A stretch of DNA of 64,000 nt from Croceimicrobium sp963974215 (GTDB lineage: Bacteria; Bacteroidota; Bacteroidia; Flavobacteriales; Schleiferiaceae). Of the stretch, positions 43,435 to 51,089 are shown piece after piece (within the stretch, counting starts at the first letter, position 1; each line of letters opens with the position of its first letter). Where the stretch lies: the NCBI GenBank assembly GCA_963974215.1, contig CAXBBL010000006.1, positions 62,001 through 126,000 on the forward strand, in the 5' to 3' direction. The position numbers and the translations under genes were made by a program. The notes beneath the pieces were generated by a model. The model ran no database searches. It worked only from the letters and a program-made list of their open reading frames with translations, and was not told the origin of the DNA.

Positions 43435-44214
43435 CTACTCATCCCCTTTCGCGGCTTGCCAAAAACCTTCCAATTCATCTAAGCTGTAATCGGCCAAGGC
43501 TTTATCGGCTTTTTTAGCCTGCGCTTCCATAAATTGAAAGCGCTTGATAAATTTCTTATTGGTACGCTCTAAGGCAGATTCGGGATCAATTTTAAGGAAG
43601 CGTGCCACATTAATCATGGAAAACAAAAGATCGCCAAATTCATTCTCCATTTTTTTGGCATCCTTAACTGCAATCTCGGCTTTGAGCTCAGCTAGCTCTT
43701 CCTCCATTTTTGCTAAAACTTGGCTGCTTTCATCCCAATCGAAACCGGCACCGCGCGCTTTCTCTTGAATACGCGTAGCTTTCACCATAGCTGGAAGCGA
43801 CTTAGGGACCCCTACTAGCACCGACTTTTTGCCCTCTTTTAATTTTAAAGATTCCCAGTTGGCCTTAACGGTTTCCTCATCTTCCGCCACGGTATCGCCG
43901 TAAATATGCGGGTGGCGGTGAATCAGTTTTTCGGCAATCGACTCCAGCACATCGGCCATATCAAAAGCTTCTTTCTCCTCCCCTATTTTGGCATAAAAGA
44001 CCATATGAAGGAGAATATCGCCAATCTCTTTTTTCACTTCAGGAAGATCTTGATCGAGAATGGCATCACCTAATTCGTAAGTTTCCTCTATGGTTAAAGG
44101 CCGAAGCGTTTCCATAGTTTGCTTTCTATCCCAAGGACAGCCAGCCCTCAGATCGTCCATTATATCTAATAAACGACCAAAGGCCTCCATCTTTTCCTGT
44201 CGCGTATGCGCCAT
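43435..44214 (-). CDS. mazG: nucleoside triphosphate pyrophosphohydrolase MazG
   Basis: Hydrolyses (d)NTPs to monophosphate and pyrophosphate, limiting aberrant nucleotides. The 259-residue protein has two MazG domains. The first has CPWDRKQTMETLRPLTIEE, EETYELGDAI and EIGDILLHMVFYA; the second ends in EFGDLLFSMINVARFL. The catalytic acidic residues appear present in both. It overlaps the DUF5606 gene by one base (TAATG). It is unrelated to MazEF toxins despite the name. Confidence 0.96.
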   Translation of the reverse strand: MAHTRQEKMEAFGRLLDIMDDLRAGCPWDRKQTMETLRPLTIEETYELGDAILDQDLPEVKKEIGDILLHMVFYAKIGEEKEAFDMADVLESIAEKLIHRHPHIYGDTVAEDEETVKANWESLKLKEGKKSVLVGVPKSLPAMVKATRIQEKARGAGFDWDESSQVLAKMEEELAELKAEIAVKDAKKMENEFGDLLFSMINVARFLKIDPESALERTNKKFIKRFQFMEAQAKKADKALADYSLDELEGFWQAAKGDE

Positions 44215-44651
44215 TATTCTCCTTCTTTAGCGCTTTCTTCCGTTTCCGCAGATGCGTCTTCCGTTTCTTGAATTAACATGTCCTTGGCATGTAGCATATT
44301 ATACCAAGAGAATAGTTTTTTTAGGTGGCTAGGGTACACCCGTTCTTGATCGAAGTTAGGAAGGATTTCTTCCATATAAGCCTTCAACTCTTCGGAGCTG
44401 GCCTTTTTAGCATCAATGGCTAATCCACCATCTTCTTTATCATATACTTTATCAAAAATCTCTGATAAAGGAACTTCCTCTTCGTAAGTATAAATAGCAA
44501 TGTCGCTTAAGGCACTAACTTCTGCTCTTTGTGATACTGGCATTCTTTTGCCGTCGGTTAATGACTCTACTAAAACACCTTGACGAGTCGCTTTAATTAA
44601 TTTATAAAGACCTGGCTTTCCGCCGATTGATAAGATTTCTTCTAATTTCAT
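44214..44651 (-). CDS. DUF5606 family protein
   Basis: A 145-residue cytoplasmic protein of a Bacteroidota-specific family without known function. The N-terminal DUF5606 block is clear (LEEILSIGGKPGLYKLIK, QGVLVESLTDGKRMPV). The rest has an acidic Glu/Ser-rich tail. It lies between a TPR lipoprotein (5 bases) and mazG (one-base overlap), in an operon led by def. The first 70 residues look like a small beta barrel that may bind nucleic acid or protein; this is inference. Confidence 0.88.
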   Translation of the reverse strand: MKLEEILSIGGKPGLYKLIKATRQGVLVESLTDGKRMPVSQRAEVSALSDIAIYTYEEEVPLSEIFDKVYDKEDGGLAIDAKKASSEELKAYMEEILPNFDQERVYPSHLKKLFSWYNMLHAKDMLIQETEDASAETEESAKEGE

Positions 44652-44656
44652 TCTTT

Positions 44657-45184
44657 TTATTTTTCAGAGTTTTTCGCTTCTTCTTTCCATTTTTGCACCA
44701 TTTGTATCTCTGTTTCCACAGTGTTTTCCAGTAAGTCTAAAAGCTGTCTTGCATTGTCGGCTAGGACATTACTCGGGTATGTATCAATAAATTTCTTGTA
44801 GGTAGCGGCAGCCAAATCTTTAGAGCGCATTTCTTCGTAAAATAAGGCTAAAGCCAACATGGATTCTGCAGCCTTCTGGTGATAGGCATAGTTACGATAA
44901 ACGGCCTTATAAGCTTCAATGGCTTCATTCTCTTTGCCCTGAGTTGCCTTTAACACTTCAGCCTTCTTAAAAAGATATACGGCTGACATGCTATCCTTAG
45001 GATGCCCGGCTACAAAAACATCGTATTCTTTGATAAGTGCATTACCAATCACAGTATCCATGCGTTCTTTCGAGCGCAATTCACCTTCCAGTGCTTCAAT
45101 ACGAGCGCTATTATCAACTGCTTCATTATTTTGGGCACAGGCTGTACCTAAAAGAAGAAAACTTAAAACAACTATAATTCTCAT
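44657..45184 (-). CDS. TPR-containing lipoprotein
   Basis: A 175-residue predicted lipoprotein: the signal ends in LLGTAC followed by AQNN. The mature part is helical and includes TPR-like units (AVYLFKKAEVL, EAIEAYKAVYRNYAYHQKA, DLAAATYKKFIDTYPSN), similar in plan to YbgF/BamD-like proteins but shorter. It overlaps def by 4 bases (ATGA). The partner is unknown. Confidence 0.82.
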   Translation of the reverse strand: MRIIVVLSFLLLGTACAQNNEAVDNSARIEALEGELRSKERMDTVIGNALIKEYDVFVAGHPKDSMSAVYLFKKAEVLKATQGKENEAIEAYKAVYRNYAYHQKAAESMLALALFYEEMRSKDLAAATYKKFIDTYPSNVLADNARQLLDLLENTVETEIQMVQKWKEEAKNSEK

Positions 45185-45753
45185 TTGGCTAAGGGGAATT
45201 TCATGCGATATCCAACACTAATTTGACCTTTGGAAATTTTGGCTAATTTCTTTTTAATCATGTTCTTACGCAAAGGACTTAAATAATCGGTGAAAAGAAT
45301 TCCATCAATATGATCGTACTCATGCTGAATAACGCGCGCTTTTAAACCATCATAAACCTCAACCTGCTCTTGAAAGTTCTCATCTACATATCTAATCTTG
45401 ATACGTTCCAAACGATCCACATCTCCGCGAATATCGGGAATGCTTAGGCAGCCTTCGTTAAAGACAAACTCTTCCCCATCTTCTTCCTCAATCCAAGCAT
45501 TGATAAAGACCTTTTTAAAATCTTTCAATTCTTCTGTTTCCGGATCTTCCTCATCTACAAAAGGGGTTGTATCTACAATGAATAGACGAATCGGCAAACC
45601 AATCTGGGGTGCAGCAAGACCCACGCCTTGTGCATTATACATGGTATCGAACATATTGCTAATAAGGCTATCCAGATTAGGATAATCCTTAGTTATTTCC
45701 TCTCCTTCCTTCCTTAAAACTGGATCTCCGTAGGCAACTATCGGTAATATCAT
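45181..45753 (-). CDS. def: peptide deformylase
   Basis: Iron/zinc hydrolase that removes the formyl group from new N-terminal methionines. The 190-residue product has the three motifs: GVGLAAPQIG, NEGCLSIP (metal Cys) and IQHEYDHIDG (metal His pair and catalytic Glu). The ATG at 45751-45753 gives MILPIVAYG, the usual start; a TTG at 45769-45771 coincides with the promoter. It leads the operon def-TPR-DUF5606-mazG. ruvX lies upstream on the same strand, 70 bases away. Confidence 0.97.
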   Translation of the reverse strand: MILPIVAYGDPVLRKEGEEITKDYPNLDSLISNMFDTMYNAQGVGLAAPQIGLPIRLFIVDTTPFVDEEDPETEELKDFKKVFINAWIEEEDGEEFVFNEGCLSIPDIRGDVDRLERIKIRYVDENFQEQVEVYDGLKARVIQHEYDHIDGILFTDYLSPLRKNMIKKKLAKISKGQISVGYRMKFPLAK

Positions 45754-45768
45754 GGTTACAATTTGCGG

Positions 45769-45776
45769 CAAAAGTA
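45769..45776 (-). promoter_or_regulatory. candidate promoter of the def operon
   Basis: The minus strand reads TACTTTTG, a full TAnnTTTG match, 15 bases upstream of the def ATG. No clear -33 was found. It rules out the in-frame TTG as the start. Confidence 0.5.
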
Positions 45777-45823
45777 AGGATTAGCAAAAGGATTTCGCAC
45801 TCGCATTTTAATAATCATAGTAG

Positions 45824-46234
45824 CTATCTATTTTGCATAAAGTCATCCAAGATAATCGCGGCACTAACTTTATCTAAAGCCCCTTTTTCGCGGCGTTTAC
45901 TTTTCTTCATACCGCTTTGCACCAAGCTCTTCATGGCTAGTTTACTTGTAAAGCGCTCGTCTTGCCGATGAATTGTGATGGTAGGAAAAAGTACTTTCAG
46001 CTTATCCTCCCATTCTCTCACCAAGGCGGAATTATCCGTTTCTCCACCGTCTAAACCTAAAGGGTCGCCCAATACGATTGCTTCTACTGTTTCGAGTTTA
46101 AGCCAATTCACTAGGTAAAGCTCTAGTTCTCTGGTAGCTACCGTTTCCCGCGGAGAGGCAATAATTTGCATAGGGTCTGTTTCGGCAATGCCTGTTCGCT
46201 TTCCACCGATATCAAGGGCTATTATCTTCGCCAA
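45824..46234 (-). CDS. ruvX: Holliday-junction resolvase-like protein RuvX (YqgF)
   Basis: RNase H-fold nuclease of the YqgF/RuvX family, tied to 16S rRNA 5' maturation and Holliday-junction processing. The 136-residue product has IIALDIGGKRTGIAETDP at the start, the mid-chain VLGDPLGLDG, the RQDERFTSKLA block and a terminal KVSAAIILDDFM that holds the last acidic residues. No ATG fits; TTG at 46232-46234 gives the usual length, while a TTG 18 bases upstream falls inside a promoter-like element. It is divergent from dapD with about 30 bases between starts. Confidence 0.9.
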   Translation of the reverse strand: MAKIIALDIGGKRTGIAETDPMQIIASPRETVATRELELYLVNWLKLETVEAIVLGDPLGLDGGETDNSALVREWEDKLKVLFPTITIHRQDERFTSKLAMKSLVQSGMKKSKRREKGALDKVSAAIILDDFMQNR

Positions 46235-46239
46235 TCTTA

Positions 46240-46247
46240 TACTTTTG
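46240..46247 (+). promoter_or_regulatory. candidate dapD promoter -7 element
   Basis: TACTTTTG is a full -7 match 18 bases before the dapD ATG. On the opposite strand TAATATTG (46257-46250) is a one-mismatch element that could serve ruvX, so the two promoters would overlap. Confidence 0.5.
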
Positions 46248-46265
46248 CGCAATATTATTAATATA

Positions 46266-47081
46266 ATGACAGACTACGCTACTTTAATTGAGGAAGCTTG
46301 GGAAAACCGAGCGCTATTAAGTGAAAATAAATATTTGCAAGCCATTGAGGCGGTTATTGAAGAAATCGATAAAGGCCGTCTTCGCTGCGCGGAACCAAGT
46401 GCCGAAGGTTGGAAGGTAAACGAATGGGTAAAGAAGGCAGTAATACTCTACTTTCCCACCCGTAAAATGGAGGTTTTTGAAGCGGGCCCCATGGAGTTTC
46501 ACGATAAAATCCCTCTGAAATCAAATTATAAAGAATTAGGTATTCGCGTGGTCCCTCATGCTGTGGCGCGATATGGCGCCTATATTTCGGCTGGAACCGT
46601 TCTTATGCCCAGTTATGTAAATATTGGTGCTTATGTGGACGAAGGCACGATGGTAGATACTTGGGCCACGGTGGGCAGCTGCGCTCAAATCGGTAAAAAC
46701 GTGCACCTTTCGGGAGGCGTCGGTATCGGTGGTGTTTTGGAGCCTGTTCAAGCCAGTCCAGTAATTATTGAAGACAATTGCTTTATCGGATCCCGGTCAA
46801 TTGTAGTAGAAGGCATCCGCATTGAAAAAGAAGCGGTACTCGGTGCCAATGTAGTATTAACGGGCTCTACCAAAATTATTGACGTTAGCGGTGATGAGCC
46901 CAAAGAAATTAAAGGTTATATTCCTTCGCGCAGTGTGGTGATTCCTGGAAGCTACCCGAAGAAATTCCCCGCTGGGACTTTTAATGTGCCATGCGCCTTG
47001 ATTATTGGTAAACGGAAAGAAAGCACCGATAAAAAAACATCCCTAAACGAGGCCCTTCGTGAATATAGCGTTTCGGTTTAA
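46266..47081 (+). CDS. dapD: 2,3,4,5-tetrahydropyridine-2,6-dicarboxylate N-succinyltransferase
   Basis: Fourth step of the succinylase route to diaminopimelate and lysine, needed for peptidoglycan. The 271-residue product is the standard length from the ATG at 46266. It has an N-terminal helical domain and then a left-handed beta-helix with hexapeptide repeats (GAYISAGTVLMPSYVNIGAY, GTMVDTWATVGSCAQIG, GGVLEPVQASP, GANVVLTGSTKI). It stands alone; a longer frame upstream lacks any family similarity and crosses the promoter. Confidence 0.97.
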   Translation: MTDYATLIEEAWENRALLSENKYLQAIEAVIEEIDKGRLRCAEPSAEGWKVNEWVKKAVILYFPTRKMEVFEAGPMEFHDKIPLKSNYKELGIRVVPHAVARYGAYISAGTVLMPSYVNIGAYVDEGTMVDTWATVGSCAQIGKNVHLSGGVGIGGVLEPVQASPVIIEDNCFIGSRSIVVEGIRIEKEAVLGANVVLTGSTKIIDVSGDEPKEIKGYIPSRSVVIPGSYPKKFPAGTFNVPCALIIGKRKESTDKKTSLNEALREYSVSV

Positions 47082-47133
47082 AACTAATTAAGCTTAAGCA
47101 ACTTAAGTTACTCTTTTACTAATGTAAAGCAGC

Positions 47134-47141
47134 TACCTTTG
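47134..47141 (+). promoter_or_regulatory. promoter -7 element of DUF2892 gene
   Basis: TACCTTTG, full consensus, 22 bases before the ATG at 47164. A TTTT stretch 16 bases upstream may serve as -33. Confidence 0.5.
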
Positions 47142-47163
47142 TTAGATAACCAAAGAAGAAATC

Positions 47164-47367
47164 ATGAAAAAAAACATGGGCAAGGTAGACCGTACCATTA
47201 GACTGATAGTGGCGGCCGTTATCCTTATACTGTATTTTACAGGCAATATTGCGGGAACTTTAGCTACCGTATTATTAGTTGTAGCAGGCATTTTTGTAAT
47301 TACCAGTTTCATTAATTTCTGCCCCCTATACCGACTTTTCGGCATCAACAGCTGTAAAGTTGCTTAG
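47164..47367 (+). CDS. DUF2892 (YgaP-like) small inner-membrane protein
   Basis: A 67-residue protein with two hydrophobic segments (about 13-30 and 34-50) and the family pattern: NMGKVDRTIRL at the start and FCPLYRLFGINSCK at the end. DUF2892 domains occur alone or fused to rhodanese (YgaP). Two Cys (in FCPLY and SCK) are typical of the family. It has its own promoter and terminator; function is unknown. Confidence 0.88.
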   Translation: MKKNMGKVDRTIRLIVAAVILILYFTGNIAGTLATVLLVVAGIFVITSFINFCPLYRLFGINSCKVA

Positions 47368-47407
47368 ACAGCAGCCTTGAAATAGGCTAGTAAAACTATA
47401 TTAAACC

Positions 47408-47437
47408 AAGGGAGGAAAGCATTTTCTCCCTTTTTTT
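47408..47437 (+). terminator. intrinsic terminator after DUF2892 gene
   Basis: Stem AAGGGAG/CTCCCTT (47408-47414 with 47426-47432), extended inside by GAAA/TTTT-type pairing, then seven T to 47437. The corA start codon is 18 bases past it. Confidence 0.75.
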
Positions 47438-47455
47438 GGCTCTATTCGCCTCAGC

Positions 47456-48505
47456 GTGAAAAAGAAAAGCAAACAGAACAATAGTATATTTTTACCTTCG
47501 CTTTCTATGGAAATGAATAAAGAGCGTCAAGAATTCCTCGAGAACACAAGCCTAATAAGCTATTCGAATAAGGACTTTAGTCGAACAAAATTTAATAGTC
47601 TCGAAGATATACTTATTAGCCCTAGCACGAACGAAAGTGTTCATTGGGTTAATACCTACGGCATGCATTACCGCGAAACCATAAAAGTGGTGATCCGCGA
47701 TAATAATCTCGACGACTTTCTCCTCAAATTAATAAACGATCAAGAACATACCAACAAGGTTATCGAACTGGATAATGTGGTGTTTTTTGCGGTGCAGGTT
47801 TTAATAAAAGGCGACACGGCCTTAGCCTCCGAGCAAATGATTTTTATCGCTTCTCATAATTACGTGTGGAGTATTCAGGAAAAACCGGGTGACTATTTCG
47901 AATGGATCCGAGAACGCCTCAGTAATAACTTGGGCATCAGCCGCAAGAAAAACGCTAGCTACCTACTCTTTCTCCTTATCGAGTCAATTATTGATAATTA
48001 CATCGAGACCTATACCCAATACGAAGAACAAAGCGACTTACTGCTTGACGACACCGATATTAAGCCCACGCCCGCTTTTACGGCCATGGTAGAAAGTAGA
48101 AAACAAGAGTTATTCAATTTCAAAAAAGCTGCTACCAGTTTACGTAACACCATTGTAAAACTGGAAAAAGTAGGTCTTTACCAGCAAAAATCCAAATACT
48201 TCAGCGAGCTAAAAGAGCAAATTAACAACCATATTACCGATATCGATTTCGATCTGCAAGAGCTGGAAAGTAAAATCAATCTCATTTTTAGTATCCAAGG
48301 ACATCGCCTCAATGAGGTCATGAAAACCCTCACCATTTTATCCGTGATTTTTATTCCGCTTACCTTTTTGGCTGGGATTTACGGCATGAATTTCCGCAAT
48401 ATGCCCGAGCTTGAAACTGAAAACGGTTACTTTATTCTCTTGGGAATTATGTTTTTAGTTAGCCTCGGTAGCATCTGGTATTTCTACAAAAAAAAGTGGT
48501 TCTGA
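47456..48505 (+). CDS. corA: magnesium/cobalt transporter CorA
   Basis: Pentameric magnesium channel of the inner membrane. The 349-residue protein has a large cytoplasmic domain with long helices, then two membrane segments near the end; the signature GMNFRNMPE follows the first of them. The start is taken as GTG at 47456 because the segment FLPSLSMEMNKERQ seems to align with the usual LPPGTLVYTG start of Bacteroidota CorA; ATGs at 47507 and 47513 are alternatives. The final codons form part of the terminator hairpin of the opposing kelch gene. Confidence 0.93.
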   Translation: MKKKSKQNNSIFLPSLSMEMNKERQEFLENTSLISYSNKDFSRTKFNSLEDILISPSTNESVHWVNTYGMHYRETIKVVIRDNNLDDFLLKLINDQEHTNKVIELDNVVFFAVQVLIKGDTALASEQMIFIASHNYVWSIQEKPGDYFEWIRERLSNNLGISRKKNASYLLFLLIESIIDNYIETYTQYEEQSDLLLDDTDIKPTPAFTAMVESRKQELFNFKKAATSLRNTIVKLEKVGLYQQKSKYFSELKEQINNHITDIDFDLQELESKINLIFSIQGHRLNEVMKTLTILSVIFIPLTFLAGIYGMNFRNMPELETENGYFILLGIMFLVSLGSIWYFYKKKWF

Positions 48506-48524
48506 GCTAGCCCAAAACCACTTT
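48488..48524 (-). terminator. intrinsic terminator of the kelch gene inside the corA end
   Basis: On the minus strand a 9-base stem (arms 48524-48516 and 48501-48493) with a 14-base loop is followed by an eight-T run (A-run at 48488-48495). It terminates leftward transcription from the kelch gene; its left arm encodes the last residues of CorA. The plus strand has no T-run, so corA itself is not well terminated here. Confidence 0.7.
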
Positions 48525-48548
48525 GATTAAATTATCTTCAAACTAAAA

Positions 48549-49763
48549 TTACTTTCGTATCAGTTTTTGTTGGCCTAGTATTTCTCCCTTTCGGTAGATG
48601 CGTAGCTGGTAAAAACCGGGTGCCAAGTTAGAAATGTTGATTCTAGACCCAATAGTAGGATAAGTACCTATAAATTTACCTTGAGCATCAGTAATCTCAA
48701 CTTCGTCAATCTCCTCACTAGACTTATATTCTAGGTAGCTACCCGAGTTTGGATTGGGATAAAAATCAAAACTAAAGGTCTCTAAAGCTTGCTGCTCTTC
48801 GTTTCCAATGCCTAACGGATTAAGATGAAATTTATACATCGTATTTGGGTAACTTGAGAATTGGCGATTAAATCCACCCATAAAGTATACCGTATCGCTA
48901 ATCACAAAAGAACCTGGTGCCCAAAGACTTCTGCCAGGGTGAGATGGCAACTGTGTCCAAGTATCATTTGTGGGGTTATAGCGCCACATTTCACCCGTGG
49001 TCATAAAACTATGATTGTCGCCATCGCCGCTTAATACATAACCGTAACCGTCATTGGAAAACTGAGTACCTGCTACTCTCGCCTCACCAGGGAAATTAGC
49101 CATGGTGGCCCAATTATTAGTAACTGTATCCCATTTGTACCAATCGTCGTAAATTACATTTCCACCGTGGCCCATGCCAGAAAACACCTCTTTGCCAATG
49201 GAAAATTGAAAAGGATGATGACGTGAACTAGCAGGAATATCGGGTAATTGCGACCAAGTATCTGTTTGGATATCATATACCCAAAAATCTTTTAAGTCAC
49301 CACTATTATCATTACCTAAGCCCATGTAAATTTTTCCATCGGCCGCCATCATAGAGGGGTGGCGACGTGCATTACCTGGACAAGAAGCCAACTCGGTCCA
49401 CTGACTAGTTTGGGGATCAAATACCCATAAATCGTCAAAATATTGCGAGTTGGAAACACCAAAACCCATATAGGCTAAACCGTCATAGGTTGTTCCAATG
49501 GCAAAAGAACGGGCACCACCAGGGAAGTCAGTTAAAGTGGCCCATACATCAGCAACGGGGTCATAACGATAAAAATCATCTGTTAAAGCGCCAAAACTAT
49601 TGGTACCGGTTAACATATAACCAAAACCATTCAAGGCAAAAGTTACTGGATGGTGCCTACCACTAGGAATGGTTCCCGCCGTTATCCATGACTGTGCCGA
49701 TAGAGAAGTACTAAAACCTAGTAACAGACTCAAAAATGTTGTTCGAATAATGTTTCTTTTCAT
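48549..49763 (-). CDS. kelch-repeat protein with T9SS C-terminal sorting domain
   Basis: Predicted secreted or cell-surface protein. The 404-residue product has a signal peptide (ending LSAQ), then about six kelch-type repeats of near 50 residues. Each has a W-x-x-L/M plus small-residue pattern (WATLTDFPGGARSF, WTELASCPGNARRH, WSQLPDIPASSRHH, WATMANFPGEARVA, WTQLPSHPGRSLWA), folding into a beta-propeller. The C-terminal 70 residues are a type A T9SS sorting domain (FYPNPNSGSYLEY, APGFYQLRIY, QKLIRK). Ligand unknown. No enzyme motif was seen. Confidence 0.92.
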   Translation of the reverse strand: MKRNIIRTTFLSLLLGFSTSLSAQSWITAGTIPSGRHHPVTFALNGFGYMLTGTNSFGALTDDFYRYDPVADVWATLTDFPGGARSFAIGTTYDGLAYMGFGVSNSQYFDDLWVFDPQTSQWTELASCPGNARRHPSMMAADGKIYMGLGNDNSGDLKDFWVYDIQTDTWSQLPDIPASSRHHPFQFSIGKEVFSGMGHGGNVIYDDWYKWDTVTNNWATMANFPGEARVAGTQFSNDGYGYVLSGDGDNHSFMTTGEMWRYNPTNDTWTQLPSHPGRSLWAPGSFVISDTVYFMGGFNRQFSSYPNTMYKFHLNPLGIGNEEQQALETFSFDFYPNPNSGSYLEYKSSEEIDEVEITDAQGKFIGTYPTIGSRINISNLAPGFYQLRIYRKGEILGQQKLIRK

Positions 49764-49866
49764 GCAGATTTTAACTAAAAATGATTGAATATGTTCACAA
49801 TATTAAGGTTTAAACATCAATTACCGGTAAGCGGCTTACGGTTATTACCGTTTTTTAATTCAATTA

Positions 49867-50217
49867 TTACAAACCAATCGTACCGTGGTATAGATAAGCG
49901 CCCACAAATAGTAAACTTAAAATCAATACAATACCAGTTAATATCCTTTTTTTGAAGAAAACAGTAATTGAGCTCAAAGCAAGCAGAACCAGGAAAAGAA
50001 GTCCCCAATAGAGATGGACCAATGCAAATAAAGCTGCGCTTTTGTAGAAATAGGGACCTTCTACTTGCGCCCCAAAAGAATAAAGCTCTGTCCAATCGAG
50101 CACATTAACAAGAAACCACTGCCCTAAATTCAACACCGTCATAAAGACGCTTAAGCCCAAGCTGATGAAATTTAAGGCCTTAGGTTTTTTCTTTTCTCCA
50201 TTCATTCCTTTAATCAA
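49867..50217 (-). CDS. hypothetical small membrane protein
   Basis: A 116-residue protein with three hydrophobic segments (about 14-36, 55-83 and 90-112) after a basic start (NGEKKKPKALNF). I do not recognise a family. Its ATG directly follows the stop of the MBL hydrolase gene (no gap), so it is translated from the same message. The 103 bases between it and the kelch gene contain short TTACCG-type repeats and no clear promoter. Confidence 0.68.
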   Translation of the reverse strand: MIKGMNGEKKKPKALNFISLGLSVFMTVLNLGQWFLVNVLDWTELYSFGAQVEGPYFYKSAALFALVHLYWGLLFLVLLALSSITVFFKKRILTGIVLILSLLFVGAYLYHGTIGL

Positions 50218-50985
50218 TTACGCTTTTATCGGCAATTCTAAACCATCCCATGCTAAAAAACGATTTTGTGGTAACCCAGCTTGCAAAGTAGCATGCAGCC
50301 CCATTTGATGACTAATATGAGTGAAGTAACAATACGCAACACCCAAGTCATTTGCTAAAGCTAGCGCCTCCTCTAAACTAAAATGCGAATGGTGCTTCTC
50401 TTTGCGCAAAGCATTAACCACCAAGTTTTCTAAGCCTTGCAATTTCTTCAACTCACTGCTGGGAATATGGTTGGCATCGGTAATATAAGCACAATCGCCT
50501 AGCCGAAAACAGGTTACCGCTAAATCTGCATGCCAGAGAAAAAGGGGCTGAACTCTAATATCGCCAATTAGAAAAGGGTCGGCGGGTATCCTTTTAAAAT
50601 TAATTTGAGGAATACCAGGATAATTGGAATTTTGAAAAATGTAAGAATATTGCTCGCGAATACGCGCTTCGACGGGCGCGCTACAGTAAATTGGAATACT
50701 GTGTTTTTGGATGAAATTGATGGCTCTTAAATCGTCAATACCCGCGGTATGATCCTGATGCTGATGCGTAATTAATACAGCATCAATATCATCAATTCCC
50801 GCCCGTAAGAGTTGATAACGCATATCAGGACCGCTGTCTATCAATACTGTAGTGCTAGACGACTGTACAATTGCGGAGCTCCGCAAGCGCTGGTCATTCG
50901 CATCTACCGAAGTGCAAACAGCGCATTTGCAACCAATAACCGGCACCCCTTGTGAAGTGCCACTGCCTAAGATTTTCAAAGTCAT
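50218..50985 (-). CDS. MBL-fold metallo-hydrolase (PhnP-like)
   Basis: Metallo-beta-lactamase-fold phosphodiesterase-like enzyme, 255 residues. The zinc motif is ITHQHQDHTAGIDD; the early GSGTSQGVPVIGCKCAVC block carries three Cys like the structural zinc site of PhnP. Later metal ligands are in FLWHADL, YITDANHI and HHSHFSLEEAL. The ATG at 50983-50985 is preferred; the GTG two codons upstream is less likely with the promoter so near. Substrate unknown; C-P lyase genes are not present, so a phosphonate role is unlikely. Confidence 0.9.
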   Translation of the reverse strand: MTLKILGSGTSQGVPVIGCKCAVCTSVDANDQRLRSSAIVQSSSTTVLIDSGPDMRYQLLRAGIDDIDAVLITHQHQDHTAGIDDLRAINFIQKHSIPIYCSAPVEARIREQYSYIFQNSNYPGIPQINFKRIPADPFLIGDIRVQPLFLWHADLAVTCFRLGDCAYITDANHIPSSELKKLQGLENLVVNALRKEKHHSHFSLEEALALANDLGVAYCYFTHISHQMGLHATLQAGLPQNRFLAWDGLELPIKA

Positions 50986-50995
50986 TTCCACGGTC

Positions 50996-51003
50996 CAAAA
51001 TTA
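50996..51003 (-). promoter_or_regulatory. candidate promoter of MBL hydrolase operon
   Basis: The minus strand reads TAATTTTG, a full TAnnTTTG match, 10 bases upstream of the ATG at 50985. The leader would be very short. Confidence 0.45.
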
Positions 51004-51049
51004 GGCTAAAACTTTTAGGCTTTTAAAGATGTTTACCAGAATAGAATCC

Positions 51050-51057
51050 TACTTTTG
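51050..51057 (+). promoter_or_regulatory. candidate promoter of the 475-residue conserved protein gene
   Basis: TACTTTTG matches the -7 consensus, 32 bases before the ATG at 51090. It sits 46 bases from the divergent MBL hydrolase promoter. Confidence 0.5.
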
Positions 51058-51089
51058 TGTGGAATTAATAGCTAAAATTGCTCTGTCCT

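Noticed and set aside
43435..44214. MazG as a toxin-antitoxin component
   Set aside because: It is the two-domain housekeeping NTP pyrophosphohydrolase, not MazE or MazF, and sits in an operon with def.
46188..46265. Longer N-terminus for dapD
   Set aside because: The extra residues are antisense to ruvX, cross a -7 element and make the protein longer than the family.
49821..49856. TTACCG/TTACGG repeats with a 5-base hairpin and T-run upstream of the kelch gene
   Set aside because: The stem is too short and the T-run faces the wrong way for the flanking genes; probably incidental.
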